From: Hyperoplus lanceolatus
Taxonomy: Eukaryota > Chordata > Actinopteri > Uranoscopiformes > Ammodytidae
Reading direction: 5' to 3'
Length of the DNA: 64,000 nt
NCBI GenBank assembly: GCA_026929865.2
Contig: CM049402.1
Span: 11,792,501 to 11,856,500, forward strand
Below the pieces are notes generated by a model that did not search any database, was not told the origin of the DNA, and worked only from the letters and a program-made list of their open reading frames with translations. The position numbers were made by a program, and so were the translations under genes. Positions 50,067-63,130 of the stretch are shown here, in pieces; the first letter of the stretch is position 1; every line of letters starts with the position of its first letter.

Positions 50067-52555
50067 CTCTCTCTCTGTCCATCCATCCAGAACTCTAACT
50101 GAAGATGCCTGTTCCTCCCCAGGATCTTTGCTTATACGGCGAGCTAGGGGGTAAATATAATCAAACTTCTTATGTTCTAATTTTATTTGGTATTATTGCT
50201 TTGGTGTAGTTGGAGAAATTCTTGTATAAGACAACAAAGTAATTTTCTGGGGCTTCCGTGCTGATATTTTTCTTAATAATCCAAAACAGAACCGGACGTG
50301 TTTATCATCTGTACCCCAAAAACAAAGATTTTGTTTTAAGGATTACAAGTGCTACTGTTACTGCTGTTCAGATAATCCCTCTTTGCACCTAGATGCAGCT
50401 TTGATGTATTTTTCCTTCCGTTTCATGCAGTGAGTAAGCCATCCCTCTTTCTTTTCCGTGTGTCAATGAGTCACCCACTAATTGCCAGCCCTCAGCTCTG
50501 CCTTCCCTCCACGGCTGCGTCTAGCATATGACTGTTAGAATTGATTGACCAATTAGTGTGTTGGTAGCATTATCTGCTACAGTGTTTTTTGATCAATTTG
50601 AGCCAGGCAGATCGATGGCAGATGAATGCCTTGTGGTTGAAACCACCTCGCCGCCTTTAACTGATAGGCTGGCTTATTCCCAGTGTCCTCTCACAGGAGA
50701 GCATAGCTGGCTAGGGTTAAAACTTACATTTGATTTCCGCTGTTAAATCGTGCACAGTATCTGGATAATGGAATTAGCGCAATTCCGATGCATTTGCCTT
50801 CACTGTAAATCCTTAGTCACTCACTTATTCTTTATATTATCACCAATTTACTAAAGTGGTGAAATAATTTGCTGTGATAGCTTCAATGCCATCCACTCCC
50901 AACAGTTACTGCTGCTGCTGCTACATAATGAGCCAACGTCCCAACGGAGGTCATTTGGCTTTCAGTATTCTCAGAAATGTTATTTTGCTGTAACCTAAGA
51001 AACATGACGGACAAGCCACTTAGCTGTGTGGTGTGGAAAGCCAGCTATTGACAGAACCAAGCTGTCAGATTGCTCCCCGCCCTCACATCTGCACCGGATG
51101 AATTAATGGATAAGTGTGTTGATGCCCCAGACCCATGTGTCCCTCTACTGTCCTTGACTGCATTGGGTTTCCAATGAGATCAACCCACAGACACAGGCAG
51201 GCATGGATCCGAATATAAATGAGACAGAGGAGGTATGGCATTTCCCAAAATTATTAAAGTCCATTCACTTTAGTCTCCAAACCATTAGTCTCATCCATCC
51301 CTATTTTCTTTCAGCGTTTTCATTCACTATCTCCCAAAACTGCATTCTCGGCAGACTCTCTCTCTCATTCCCTAATTAACCCTCTGGAACCATCAACCCA
51401 CAGCTCTACAGTAAGCATTGATATTTCAAGTCAGCATTTACAAAAATAATAAAAACAAATGTCTAGTGGCAGATAGATTATATGCTGTCAAACACACACA
51501 GGTGCCACTTCTTGTCAACAATTTATATTCATAAATATCTGACAGGCACAGAATGGCAGCCATGTTTTTGCCGGATGTTTTATGAGCATGACCTTCTTGC
51601 ATTTACAGTGAGGCTGGACAACAACCATGATTTGATGTAACAAAGAATAATTTGATGTAACACAGTAGTGTTGGACAGTAATACAGTATTACGGTATTCC
51701 TGGGTATTCTAAAAATAGCAAAGATATTTCCTTAATAACAATCATGCACAAATCTGCTGTGTAATGTGTAAGTTTCCAATAAATGCCTTAGGAGTGTGTG
51801 TACGTGTCCAGCAGCAGAGCCAATGCCTGTTTCTTAAGATGCTATACGACTGATGACAGAACTCCTGTAACTGATGAAGGCCTACTTTGTCAAATAAAGA
51901 ACCTGTCAAAGAAGGTCAAAACTATTTAGACCCGTTCATACTCGCTATACGTCACGTTACCGCCTCTTCTCAGAGAGACAATAAGAAAGAAAGACGGCGA
52001 AAGTTAACGAGTTGTTCCCAAAATTTCTATTACTGCTTAATTATGTATAGCATTTTAAATATAAGAATACAGCTTAAACTACTTTAAAAGCAAATTGCAT
52101 GTAGTGATTTTGTTCGTTTGAATTGAGTTGAGACATTGGGATGTGTTCAAGCGCTGTTCAGTAAAAATTGTGTTTTAATTGATAAGTTCATAGTAATCTT
52201 GTAAAATGTAGTGTTAAACAAATAAGCTACAGTTGAAGTAGAAATAGGGATTACCCGATGGTATTACCTTATAATTTGGGGAAGGTTTAAAACATATCAA
52301 AAGTTACATACCGCCAAACCCTATAACACAGCAGAAAATAATATACTAGAGAGAAGAGAGGAGAGGAATAAAGTAGAAGGGGAGCAGAACAGAGAGAAGC
52401 CCTTTTGAGAGGGCCTAAGGCCATGCAGCAGCAGCCAGCCATATGAGGATAATGTTAAGATGATGGTTATGAATCCGACGTCTGACTCTTAATATGTCTG
52501 AATAACTAAGGATTATAGCATATGGAGGGGCTTACTGGACCACCATGCAACTTGT

Positions 52556-52574
52556 TACACACACACACACACAC
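52556..52574. repeat. (CA)n microsatellite
   Basis: About 9 units. Confidence 0.9.
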
Positions 52575-55572
52575 TCCCAAACCCTGAGTGAGCGGCAGTA
52601 AAGCTGACAGCTTTGCAATTACGGCTGGACCAGCTGCTCCGATAAAGGCAAGGAGGAAAATACATAACAATAAACAACAAATGCAGAGATCCCTGGCGGT
52701 GCCAAGCAAACACTTGCTTCTCCTCAGGGCTCTGCTGTTATGAGATTTAGTTCAAGCAAGAGTTTGACACAGCCTAGTCTTCAAACCGCATGGAGTAAAA
52801 GAAGTTCAATGTAGATTCATAGCCCTTGGTTAAATGAATACGGTAATATCGCTGTCGTTAAAAGCCACAGAACACTGTAGCCGGGCATCTTAAGTGACCT
52901 GTCACTCACTAAAGCCGATTGTTAGCGAGAATGTGTGGACAAGAGAGATCACTCAGCACTGATTAAAACCTGACAATAATAACTGTAAACTCAACGCCAT
53001 ATTCATCAAGCGCCGACTCTGTTAAGCAATCACATCACGGGGAAATATGGACACGAGTGTGGAAACGCTGTCAACAATACTGTTAAATGAGCTGCAGTAA
53101 AAGCAAAGCAATTCAAGCAATGAGATTTATCCTATGTAGGGTAAATAAAAGAATAAAGATTTTGACACTAAAGACAGATTTTTGTTTTATTGTATGCATT
53201 CTGTATCAATTTGTCATACAAGAGCAGTACACTTAAACCTATAGCTTTTCCTTTAATCTGTTTACTACACTCTACAACACAAATGACATGGCGGCAGTGT
53301 TTGCTTCAGCTGCACATACAGTATTGGAGGAGGGGGGGAAATGGTGTCATGGCTGAGAATATATGCAGGGTTAGTGGATCGAATCAGGAAACATCTTTGG
53401 GAAAATGAATGGGCAAACAAAATTACAGACTCATCCCTCTGTCCTTCTGCACATTGCTGTCCCTGATCTTTCGTTCTTTTTTCCCTCTTTTTTTGGTGTT
53501 GATGCTCTCAATCTGTCACAGTGATCGCATTGTAATTTGCCTAAATTCAGCCATATTGTGTGTCGCAAAGAAAATGTCGTCTTTTTCAAACGGATTAACC
53601 CGTATGACAGGATGTATCTGGGCGTGTGTGCCAGTGTGTGTATATGTGCATTGTGTGTGTGCATACAGTATGTGATTGGCAAAGACCCTAATCCCAGGAG
53701 CATATTCCGAATAAAAGGAGTATTTTTGGGCAAGAGAAAAAAAGGGCAATCCCTTCAAACGCTTCCCATGGATGAAACCAGTCATGAGAAAGCCAAACAC
53801 ATGGAGAGTAAAAATAGGACACTAAACAATTACACGTGCCCACACACACACACGAAAAAGTAATACAAGTGACCTCATTGCAAAAAGAACAACTTTCCGA
53901 CTGAATAACTGCCAAAACAACTTTAAAAGCAAGTACCGAACAATTTTACATACCTATGTGGTAGTTAAGGAAAAATATTCTGGTTTCTGTTGAATACACT
54001 ATTCCCATGTTTTTTTTCAGAATAGATTTGATTTATTCAAAGCCATGTCCGGCCCAGAAAATCTTACCGCAACAGTGTGTGAGGAGCAAGCAGCAAATAT
54101 CCTGCTCGCTATGCACCATCAAGTTAGTAACATATAAAACCGGAAATAACGATCCATAACAATGTTCATTCACACTTGTATTCAAACATGAGCAGGCAAG
54201 TGATGTCCTGGCTCTCGCTGACACACACAAACAAACAAACAAACACACACACACACACGCTTCTCCCTCCATCCCATCATCTTGGCTCTCCTACCCTGTC
54301 AGAGGCTTGACATCTTCCCCTGGAGAGCGGGCTTGGCAGGCCTGCTGCTTATTCAGAGTCAGACAGACAGGTAGGGATATTAAATATGTATTGCGGTGCA
54401 GTGATAGGACACCGGGGGCCATTAGCTACAATAAATATATAATTTAGCTCGGCTGCATATTTCAGCGTTTCACCCTAGCCTACAAGCCCCTCTGATTAGC
54501 ATCCCCAATGCTAAGAATGCATCTCAATTAGACCAGGTGTCAGCCCTCATTTGGTGAGGCAGGGATTGAGATGGAATTGACCAATGTATAAAATGAATGA
54601 ATAAATAAACGCACAGAGTCAGAGGATAGTGAAGGGGGGGGCAGAAGAGGAGAGAGCTGTCACTGATGAGCAGCATGCAGGTTTGCTGATAGATGGCTTT
54701 TGCGCAGGTCTTAAACTTTAATCACTTTTAGACGGTTTAATAGCAAACGAAGGCCCCCACTCTCTCTTTCTCTCACAAACTCTTATTTTGTTGGCTCTTC
54801 CGCAATGCTGCTTTGCTTTCTCCCTGCACCACCATCCACATGTTCTCTCCTCTCTCTTTAACCGTCTCAAATCCCTTGTTCCTTCTTTTTCAGGCAGCCT
54901 TTTGTCCCATCCCAAGTCCTCTGTCATCCATCTGTCCATTCCATGTACACATCCCTCTGCCCCTGCCACATCTTTAACAATCATTGTTTCCTCCCTCTTT
55001 CCTCTCTTCCTATTTTTTGTCTTAACTTTTTCTCTCCTTCCTTCGCATAGGAATGACTTTACTTTTTCACTTTCCATCCGTTCCCTTTGTTTTCCTGTCC
55101 TTGTACTCTCCTCCACCTCTGCCTGATTCCATCTCCATAATGTCTGCATCTGAGGAGCTCTGTTCCAAAAGTAGTCTTCCATCATTTCGAACACGGAAAA
55201 CCACCATGAATTCAAAGCACTTTGCAGACTACGACTGGGGCTAAAAGTCATTTCCAGATCTTTGCTGTCAAAATGGGTGCCAGACTTGACTGTCAAAGCA
55301 ACATTGCGTAAAGGTTGTTACATACTCCGCGAGAAGAAAGAACAAAGTTCTCGGTGACAGAGCTGCGAGAAGTTCTTTCGGTAACACTTTATTTGAAGGC
55401 GTATACATAATGCTGTCATAAGACTGTCATAAGACTGTCATTACACTGTCATGACATATGTCATGAACATTATGAATGGTTATGAATGGTTATGACTGTT
55501 GTCATAAAGTGTCATTCGGTAAATTATGTCACGTTTAATGACACATTGACATTGTATGAGATGTCTTTTTTA

Positions 55573-55795
55573 TGACAACCTGACATAAGCTAAGACAAAA
55601 TAACTTGTCGATGTCTTGGTAATGACAACCTGACATAAGCTAAGACAAAATAACTTGGTAATGACAACCTGACATAAGCTAAGATAAAATAACTTGGTAA
55701 TGACAACCTGACATAAGCTAAGACAAAATAACTTGTCTGTGTCTTAGTAATGACAACCTGACATTAATGAAGACAAAATATCTTGGTTATGTTGA
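55573..55795 (+). repeat. subterminal tandem repeats, left arm, 38-50 bp units
   Basis: Units of the type tgacaacctgacataagcta then agacaaaataacttg, about four to five copies. The inverted counterpart is at about 59850-60065. Confidence 0.88.
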
Positions 55796-55978
55796 CTTGA
55801 CATTAACCAATAACATGACCTGTCATAAACATGTAATAGTAGGCTTAATAATCAAATGTAAAAAAAAATGTTTTGATTTATGTTGTAAGATTACATTAAA
55901 CTGTCATATGTGGAAGGTTTTGATATTGACTGTCATGAGACCTTTATTATACTGTCATGAATGTTTATGTTGGCCTGA

Positions 55979-56400
55979 AGTAAAGTGAAACAATTTGGAC
56001 AGTTCATTAACATGTCATGAAGCGTTATTACACTGTCTAATGCCTTTATAACAGGCTCATGAATGATTCTGTAGGACTAAAGTAAAGTGAAACAATTTGG
56101 ACAGTTCATTAACATGTCATGAAGCGTTATTAAACTGTCTAATGCCGTTATAATATGCTCATGAATGATTCTGTTGGCCTGAAGTAAAGTGAAACAATTT
56201 GGACAGTTCATTAACATGTCATGAAGCGTTATTACACTGTCTAATGCCTTTATAACATGCTCATGAATGATTATTTTGGCCTAAAGTAAAGTGAAACAAT
56301 TTGGACAGTTCATTAACATGTCATTAAGTGTTATTACACTGTCTAATTTTGACATTGACTGTCATGAAACCTTTATTATACTGTCATGAAGTATTGACTT
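55979..56400 (+). repeat. tandem repeats of about 100 bp, left arm
   Basis: Four units starting aagtaaagtgaaacaatttg at about 55979, 56080, 56179 and 56284, with gttcattaacatgtcatgaa and the ctaatgcctttataaca motif. Confidence 0.9.
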
Positions 56401-58924
56401 TACCTCAAAGTGAAACAATTTGGACTTTTCAGTAAATATTATTACACTTAATTATACACACAACAGTGTTAACTGCAGTAGTATCCCCTTTATAGATGTA
56501 ACATGAAGCATATCAGTATTACATGTGGAAAATATCTTAACAAAAGCAATATAAGTCAAGACAGTCTGTTTTATTTGCATTGAGACACTTAACAAAAAAT
56601 ATATACATACACTTAAAACAGAAATAAGAACTACTACTTTAAAATCAAATGCACGTTCCAGTCCTTAAATTAACAATCCAGAGATTGTATGTTATATAAT
56701 ATATGTTATAATGGCTGCTAAAAATCACCAGGAAGAGATCAGCTTAAACACAAAAGGAGGGCAAATGGCACTCAGCCTTCAAACTTTGTAGGCATGTTAG
56801 CTTCAGCATATAACTAGTGCAAACTTGTAAGTGAATACGGTGCTTAAACAGGCAGATTGCAGATCAGCAAATCATAGAGCTATTAGCACACACAATAATA
56901 ACAGAAATATACATTAGATCAGGTTGAAGTAAATAAAAGATACATAAAATAAAAGAGACTGTGTAGGCCTACTGCCCTGGCAGTGCGTAGTATGGAGCAT
57001 GACAGCCAGCTAACATTTAAAAGCCCAATAAAGAATAAAAGACACAATGCTTGACTTCTCTTGTTTCTTCGTGAACCTTGTATTGGTAGGTTTTTCTTTG
57101 TAAAACTGTAACATAGACATGAAAAAATAAATCAATACACACACAGTACCAGACCTATACAGACAGTAGACAATACACAGTAAGTAGTATATGGTAAGTA
57201 TACACACAGCTATGCTATTCCTATTTAAGTATTAAACAACACATGACTGTAAAAACACAGCTTTGCATGTATGACAAAGTATAGTGAGCTAGCAAACAAT
57301 TAGTTTCTGTAGTAGTGTACCTGCTAGCTAACAGGGCCACATGTGCAATCAAATAAACATACAAGTAGCTTACTTTACATTCTTACACCTGAAAGCTAAT
57401 GTTAACATTGCACACTATCAACACTTACAGACAAATAGTCTCCAAGGCAAAGGCGTTATAAAGAAATACCCTGCAGCATTTATCTGTAGGCTATGCTGGT
57501 CCTATAGTCTGCATACAACTGTGAACAAAATGTAGGCTACATCAAACACCGGTGATGTGGCGCTAGATCCTGTATGAAACACGTGAGGGCTCACTCTGAC
57601 ACTTTTTCCAAAAACCAAGATAAAATAAAAATATTAACACTTCATATTCACTTAGGAAAACTGCTATACAACAATACTTGCAATTGCAATATGTCAAGAC
57701 AGTCTGTGCTGCCTTAACTATAAGTCAGTAATTATTGTTGTATAGCAGTTTTTCAAAGTAAATATGACGTTTTAATATTTTCATTTTTGGAAAAAGCGTC
57801 AGAGTGAGCCCTCACGTGTTGCATACAGGATCTAGCGCCAAATCTCCGGTCGTTGCCTAGCTTACAATTTTTTTCCCAGTTGTATGCAGTCTACCGGGAC
57901 ATCATGGCCTATACATGCTGCTGAGTATTTCTTTATAACGCCTTTGCCTTGGAGACTATTTGTCTGTAAGTGTTGATAGTGTGCAATGTTAACATTAGCT
58001 TTCAGGTGTAAGAATGTAAAGTAAGATACTTGTATGTTTTTTGATTGCACATGTGGCCCTGTTAGCTAGCAGGTACACTACTACAGAAGCTAATTGTTTG
58101 CTAGCTCACTATACTTTGTCATACATGCTAAGCTGTGTTTTTACAGTCATGTGTTGTTTAATACTTAAATAGGAATAGCATAGCTGTGTGTATACTTACC
58201 ATATACTACTTAGTGTGTATTGTCTACTGTCTGTATAGGTCTGGTACTGTGTGTATATTGATTTATTTTTTCATGTCTATTTTACAGTTCTACAAAGAAA
58301 AACCTACCAATACACATGGGCTTTTAAATGTTAGCTGGCTGTCATGCTCCATACTACGCACTGCCAGGGCAGTAGGCCTACACAGTCTCTTTTATTTTAT
58401 GTATCTTTTATTTACTTCAACCTGATCTAATGTATATTTCTGTTATTATTGTGTGTGCTAATAGCTCTATGATTTGCTGATCTGCAATCTGCCTGTTTAA
58501 GCACCGTATTCACTTACAAGTTTGCACTAGTTGTATGCTGAAGCTAACATGCCTACACAGTTTGAAGGCTGAGTGCCATTTGCCCTCCTTTTGTGTTTAA
58601 GCTGATCTCTTCCTGGTGATTTTTAGCAGCCATTATAACATATATTATATAATATACAATCTCTGGATTGTTAATTTAAGGACTGGAAAGTGCATTTGAT
58701 TTTAAAGTAGTTCTTATATCTGTTTTAAGTGTATGTATATATTTTTGTTTAGTGTCTCAATGCAAATAAAACAGACTGTCTTGACTTATATTGCTTTTGT
58801 TAAGGTATTTTCCACATGTAATACTGATATGCTTCATGTTACATCTATAAAGGGGATACTACTGCAGTTAACACTGTTGTGTGTATAATTAAGTGTAATA
58901 ATATTTACTGAAAAGTCCAAATTG

Positions 58925-59660
58925 TTTCACTTTGAGGTAAAGTCAATACTTCATGACAGTATAATAAAGGTTTCATGGCAGTCAATGTCAAAATTAGACA
59001 GTGTAATAACGCTTAATGACATGTTAATGAACTGTCCAAATTGTTTCACTTTACTTCAGGCCAAAATAATCATTCATGTGGCATTAGACAGTGTAATAAC
59101 GCTTCATGACATGTTAATTAACTGTCCAAATTGTTTCACTTTACCTGAGGCCAAAATAATCATTCATGAGCCTGTTATAAAGGCATTAGACAGTGTAATA
59201 ACGCTTCATGACATGTTAATGAACTGTCCAAATTGTTTCACTTTACCTGAGGCCAAAATAATCATTCATGAGCATGTTATAAAGGCATTAGACAGTGTAA
59301 TAACGCTTCATGACATGTTAATGAACTGTCCAAATTGTTTCACTTTACTTTAGGCCAACAGAATCATTCATGAGCATGTTATAACGGCATTAGACAGTGT
59401 AATAACGCTTCATGACATGTTAATGAACTGTCCAAATTGTTTCACTTTACTTTAGGCCAACAGAATCATTCATGAGCATGTTATAACGGCATTAGACAGT
59501 GTAATAACGCTTCATGACATGTTAATGAAATGTCCAAATTGTTTCACTTTACTTTAGTCCTACAGAATCATTCATGAGCCTATTATAAAGGCATTAGACA
59601 GTGTAATAACGCTTCATGACATGTTAATGAACTGTCCAAATTGTTTCACTTTACTTCAGG
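58925..59660 (-). repeat. tandem repeats of about 100 bp, right arm
   Basis: Inverted counterpart of 55979-56400 but with about seven units (aactgtccaaattgtttcac at about 59030, 59124, 59221, 59321, 59422, 59524 and 59630). The extra copies explain most of the arm-length difference. Confidence 0.9.
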
Positions 59661-59849
59661 CCAACATAAACATTCATGACAGTATAATAAAGGTCTCATG
59701 ACAGTCAATATCAAAACCTTCCACATATGACAGTTTAATGTAATCTTACAACATAAATCAAAATAGTTTTTTTTACATTTGATTATTAAGCCTACTATTA
59801 CATGTTTATGACAGGTCATGTTATTGGTTAATGTCAAGTCGACATAACC

Positions 59850-60065
59850 AAGATATTTTGTCTTCATTAATGTCAGGTTGTCATTACTAAGACACAGACA
59901 AGTTAGTTTGTCTTAGCTTATGTCAGGTTGTCATTACCAAGTTATTTTGTCTTAGCTTATGTCAGGTTGTCATTACCAAGTTATTTTGTCTTAGCTTATG
60001 TCAGGTTGTCATTACCAAGACATCGACAAGTTATTTTGTCTTAGCTTATGTCAGGTTGTCATAAA
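59850..60065 (-). repeat. subterminal tandem repeats, right arm
   Basis: Units of the type ttttgtcttagcttatgtca then ggttgtcattaccaag, mirror image of 55573-55795. Confidence 0.88.
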
Positions 60066-63023
60066 AAAGACATCTCATACAATGTCAATGTGTCATTAAA
60101 CGTGACATAATTTACCGAATGACACTTTATGACAACAGTCATAACCATTCATAACCATTCATAATGTTCATGACATGTGTCATGACAGTGTAATGACAGT
60201 CTTATGACAGTCTTATGACAGCGTTATGTATACGCCTTCAAATAAAGTGTTACCGTTCTTTCTGGTCTGAAATTACATACTTCACGAGAACTCAACTGCA
60301 GAACTCCTCACCGCGGCGCATTGTTACCATGGTAATTGACTCAGTAGTGCCAGCTGATTTCACTTCGCTTTCCTCATTGACTTCAGACTGACCAATCACT
60401 CAATAGTTCTCGGACAAGCTGCGAGAAGAAAGTTTGGCCCGGGTGATGTGTCGAGAACAAGCTGCGAGAACAGCTAAACAAGAGCTGAGAGAAGAAAATG
60501 ACGTAATTTTCTTCTCGCAGCTCTGTCACAGAGAACTTTGTTCTTTCTTCTTGCGGAGTATGTAACAGCCTTAACTTATGTCGCCCCCAGTTGGAATTCT
60601 TGAATAATTAACAACAAATAACAACTCTATCGGTGCAACTACATGACGTTCAGCCATGCCTTGACCTGTTGCCTCAGTCCTATCCGTCTGTTTGTAAACA
60701 CTGCCATACTTAGAAATACAAAATGTTGTGGAACTGGCAGGCGTAATCAACTTTGTGTCAACTCTTTAGCCTCTTTAGGCTTAAATGTTATGGGCAATCG
60801 GTTTATATGAAATAGCTACTCACTATAGATTTAGTTCAGAGGTCTTTGTTTGCCAACATTGAAATGTAGCATTCTGGTATGATGCCCTTTCATTCTTTGC
60901 TTTTTTTCTTCTATTTATCAAACTCTTTCTTTCTAACCTTGGTCCATATTGCTCTCCCTCTCATCACTTCCTTCCCTCTCTCCTTCCTTCATTCCTTTCC
61001 CTGGTGACAAAGTGTGACTGTGTGCGTGTTGACAGCTAGCCAGTGGGCTGAGACTTTCATCTGAGCCCCCGAGGAATCAATCATTCAAAGCCAGGATCAA
61101 TACCAAAGCACCAAACCCTGGACCTGCTACTGACTGTGTACTGGCAGCAGCTGACTGATGAACGGACCTGCACTGCTACAGTTGAGGGGAAAAAAAACAA
61201 CATTCTAGTCACACACACCCATTCAGCATGCACCACTGCACAAACACCCAAACGCACAGATACACTCACACCCAGATATAGTGTCACCAGTCACCCAGAA
61301 GTGAATATACATGGAGGTTTTCGGTATGAGAATTATTCATGCACACATTCATGCACACAAAATGTTCATGACTGAATCCGTCTAGCAGCCCAGCAGGTAT
61401 CCCATCTTGGTACCTACTCGTAATGATTCCAAACCAAATTTGGCCCCTCCACAATCACTCACAGTCTACTTTCAATTCTCCACCGCATTGGCCCGGAATA
61501 AGGGGCCCCCTTCACCGAGTCAGTGCAACACAGCGGCACAACATTACCCCACTCTATCCATCGCAGCGTGCTCTTATACAGGGGGGAAACCAGCACTTAT
61601 CAGCCCACTACAAGTAAATTAGACAGATATAATAGGGCATAGCAGAGGAAGGGGGGGGGGGGGGTGCAAATTGGTGCAGAGTGCGTGATCATTGAGGTGC
61701 GTGCAGCAGCAGAATACTCTAACAGGCGCAACACTGACAAAATCATTTGACCCTGGGCGGCAATAACAGCAAATCTAGTGAAAGTCACTTCAAATGAAAA
61801 AGTGACACATAATTGTCCTATATTGCGCCAAATGTTAGATATAACTTTTTCTCCTTTTTGACAGATGGCAGTAATATTAATGCGGAAAAACAACTTATCT
61901 TTCTCTATTTTTCAACACAAACTCGTGAGACGTGAACCGTGTACTGATTGTATGCTTGAATTAAGGTTCTCGGCCATGGAATGTCAACGCCACACAAGGA
62001 CGAAAGGAAAAGAGAAAAAAACCATCAGATACTGCGGCTGACTCACTAATACCTGTTGTGCTCGCTATTATTTCGGCCTCAAGGCTGTTTTAATCTCAGA
62101 TAGCGTGACTCGAAGGGACCTTTAGCTTAAGTGGTGGAGGAGTATGTCAATAGGTGCCACTGATTGTTATAATATGGTATCTGACCCCGGGGTCCATTGC
62201 ACTGATTGTAATGTCAGAGAGAGGAGTGGAACAATTAGTTGTGTTGTTACATCGTCAACATCAAATAGCCATATTGTATTTCTTTTTTTTTTTATCTCTG
62301 TAGAGTATAGGCCCTGGGCAAAAGAAATAAATGAAATATCCATGTCCATATTAATTCCCTATTTGAATAATAGCTGCAGCTTATTTGACGGTAGACATGC
62401 AATTAATTTAATTCCTAATTCATTTTAAACCTTATAACGTTTAACTCAAAAGACTATGTTATGAAATGATATAACTTGCCCAGTCCATTGTATTCTATAG
62501 AAAATACAAATTGACTAGATGTGTGTTGAATGTGTGTCTACACTGCAGTAAACCAAAACCCATGTGAATAAGCCTAATCAGTAAAATAACATCAGTCCTT
62601 TCACCATGTGCAGAGGCTTTTATCTAAAGTGCCGTACTGGATGGCCTACAGGGGAAAGGAACATTACCCTTTCAGTATTAGCAAACCACTCTTTTATCCA
62701 CTTTACTGTATTAAGATAGAAAGCCTTTTTAAAGCAAAGAACCCCCTTGCTGCTCATAAAGTACAGTGGCAACAGCTGTCTGCTAAGTCTTGTCAACGGG
62801 CTGGACTTACGTACTGTATAATAGACCTTGTAACGTGATCTCAGCCTTTAAGTGAGAGGCAGCTAAAGCTCTGTAGGTTTTCACACAGAATTGGGTTGGC
62901 AGTTGTTTGGCACTGTGCCCATATGTGAATACAACCGTATAGAGTCCGCTATTGCAGCCATAGTAAATCATAGGCTAAAGGGCCTGGAACTGGATGAAGA
63001 AAGAAAAAAAGATGATGACCCAC

Positions 63024-63130
63024 CTTGTTTCTTGAAGAGTTGGCTGCTGACGATTTCAGTCATGGAGAGCACCTTCTGTTTCTGGAGTTTCTCAGGGGGG
63101 ATGCAGGAGTAGAAGTCGTACAGCAATTGA
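63024..63130 (-). CDS. dock2: dock2 internal coding exon (first of three in this window)
   Basis: On the minus strand a 107-bp exon lies between the acceptor ttgctctag and the donor gtgggt. It reads [20 protein letters not shown] and then [15 protein letters not shown]. This is the strongly conserved CDM/DOCK-A helical region between the lipid-binding DHR1 and the catalytic DHR2 domains. DOCK-A proteins bind ELMO and activate Rac at the membrane; DOCK2 is the leukocyte form, controlling migration and actin remodelling. The exon ends one base into a codon, completed to Glu by the exon at 42079, giving KKQECRDVLLP, a known DOCK sequence. Neither catalytic domain is in this window. Confidence 0.9.

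Larger units (their letters stand above)
55380..60254. mobile_element. 4.9-kb near-palindromic fold-back transposon, 8-bp duplication GTTCTTTC
   Basis: The element starts GGTAACACTTTATTTGAAGG and ends with the exact complement. GTTCTTTC is duplicated at 55372-55379 and 60255-60262. The arms (55380 to about 57677, about 57732 to 60254) are near-complementary over their whole length, leaving a 55-base centre. No transposase frame is present, so it must be mobilised in trans if mobile. The 8-bp duplication suggests a hAT-like or similar transposase; the superfamily is not settled. Confidence 0.92.
55312..60571. mobile_element. Harbinger-like MITE split by the palindromic element
   Basis: Inverted ends of about 60 bp: AGGTTGTTACATACTCCGCG onward at the left, and the complement ending gcggagtatgtaacagcct at the right. 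TAA flanks both sides (55309-55311 and 60572-60574), the PIF/Harbinger target type. Without the 55380-60254 insertion it would be only about 370 bp. Internal gagaagaa and gctgcgaga motifs are repeated several times. Confidence 0.8.

Noticed and set aside
54718..55296. 192-codon minus-strand frame, charged
   Set aside because: It comes from a pyrimidine-rich intronic tract read in antisense; low-complexity Glu/Lys/Arg composition, no recognised domain, no supporting splice context.
55573..55795. Regularly spaced short repeats that could be mistaken for a CRISPR array
   Set aside because: There are no unique spacers, the DNA is vertebrate, and the repeats are mirrored in the other arm of a transposon.
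58922..59353. 143-codon frame with repeated LDSVITLHDMLMNCPN units
   Set aside because: The repeats are the 100-bp tandem units of the palindromic element being an approximate multiple of three; there is no sign of selection on a protein.
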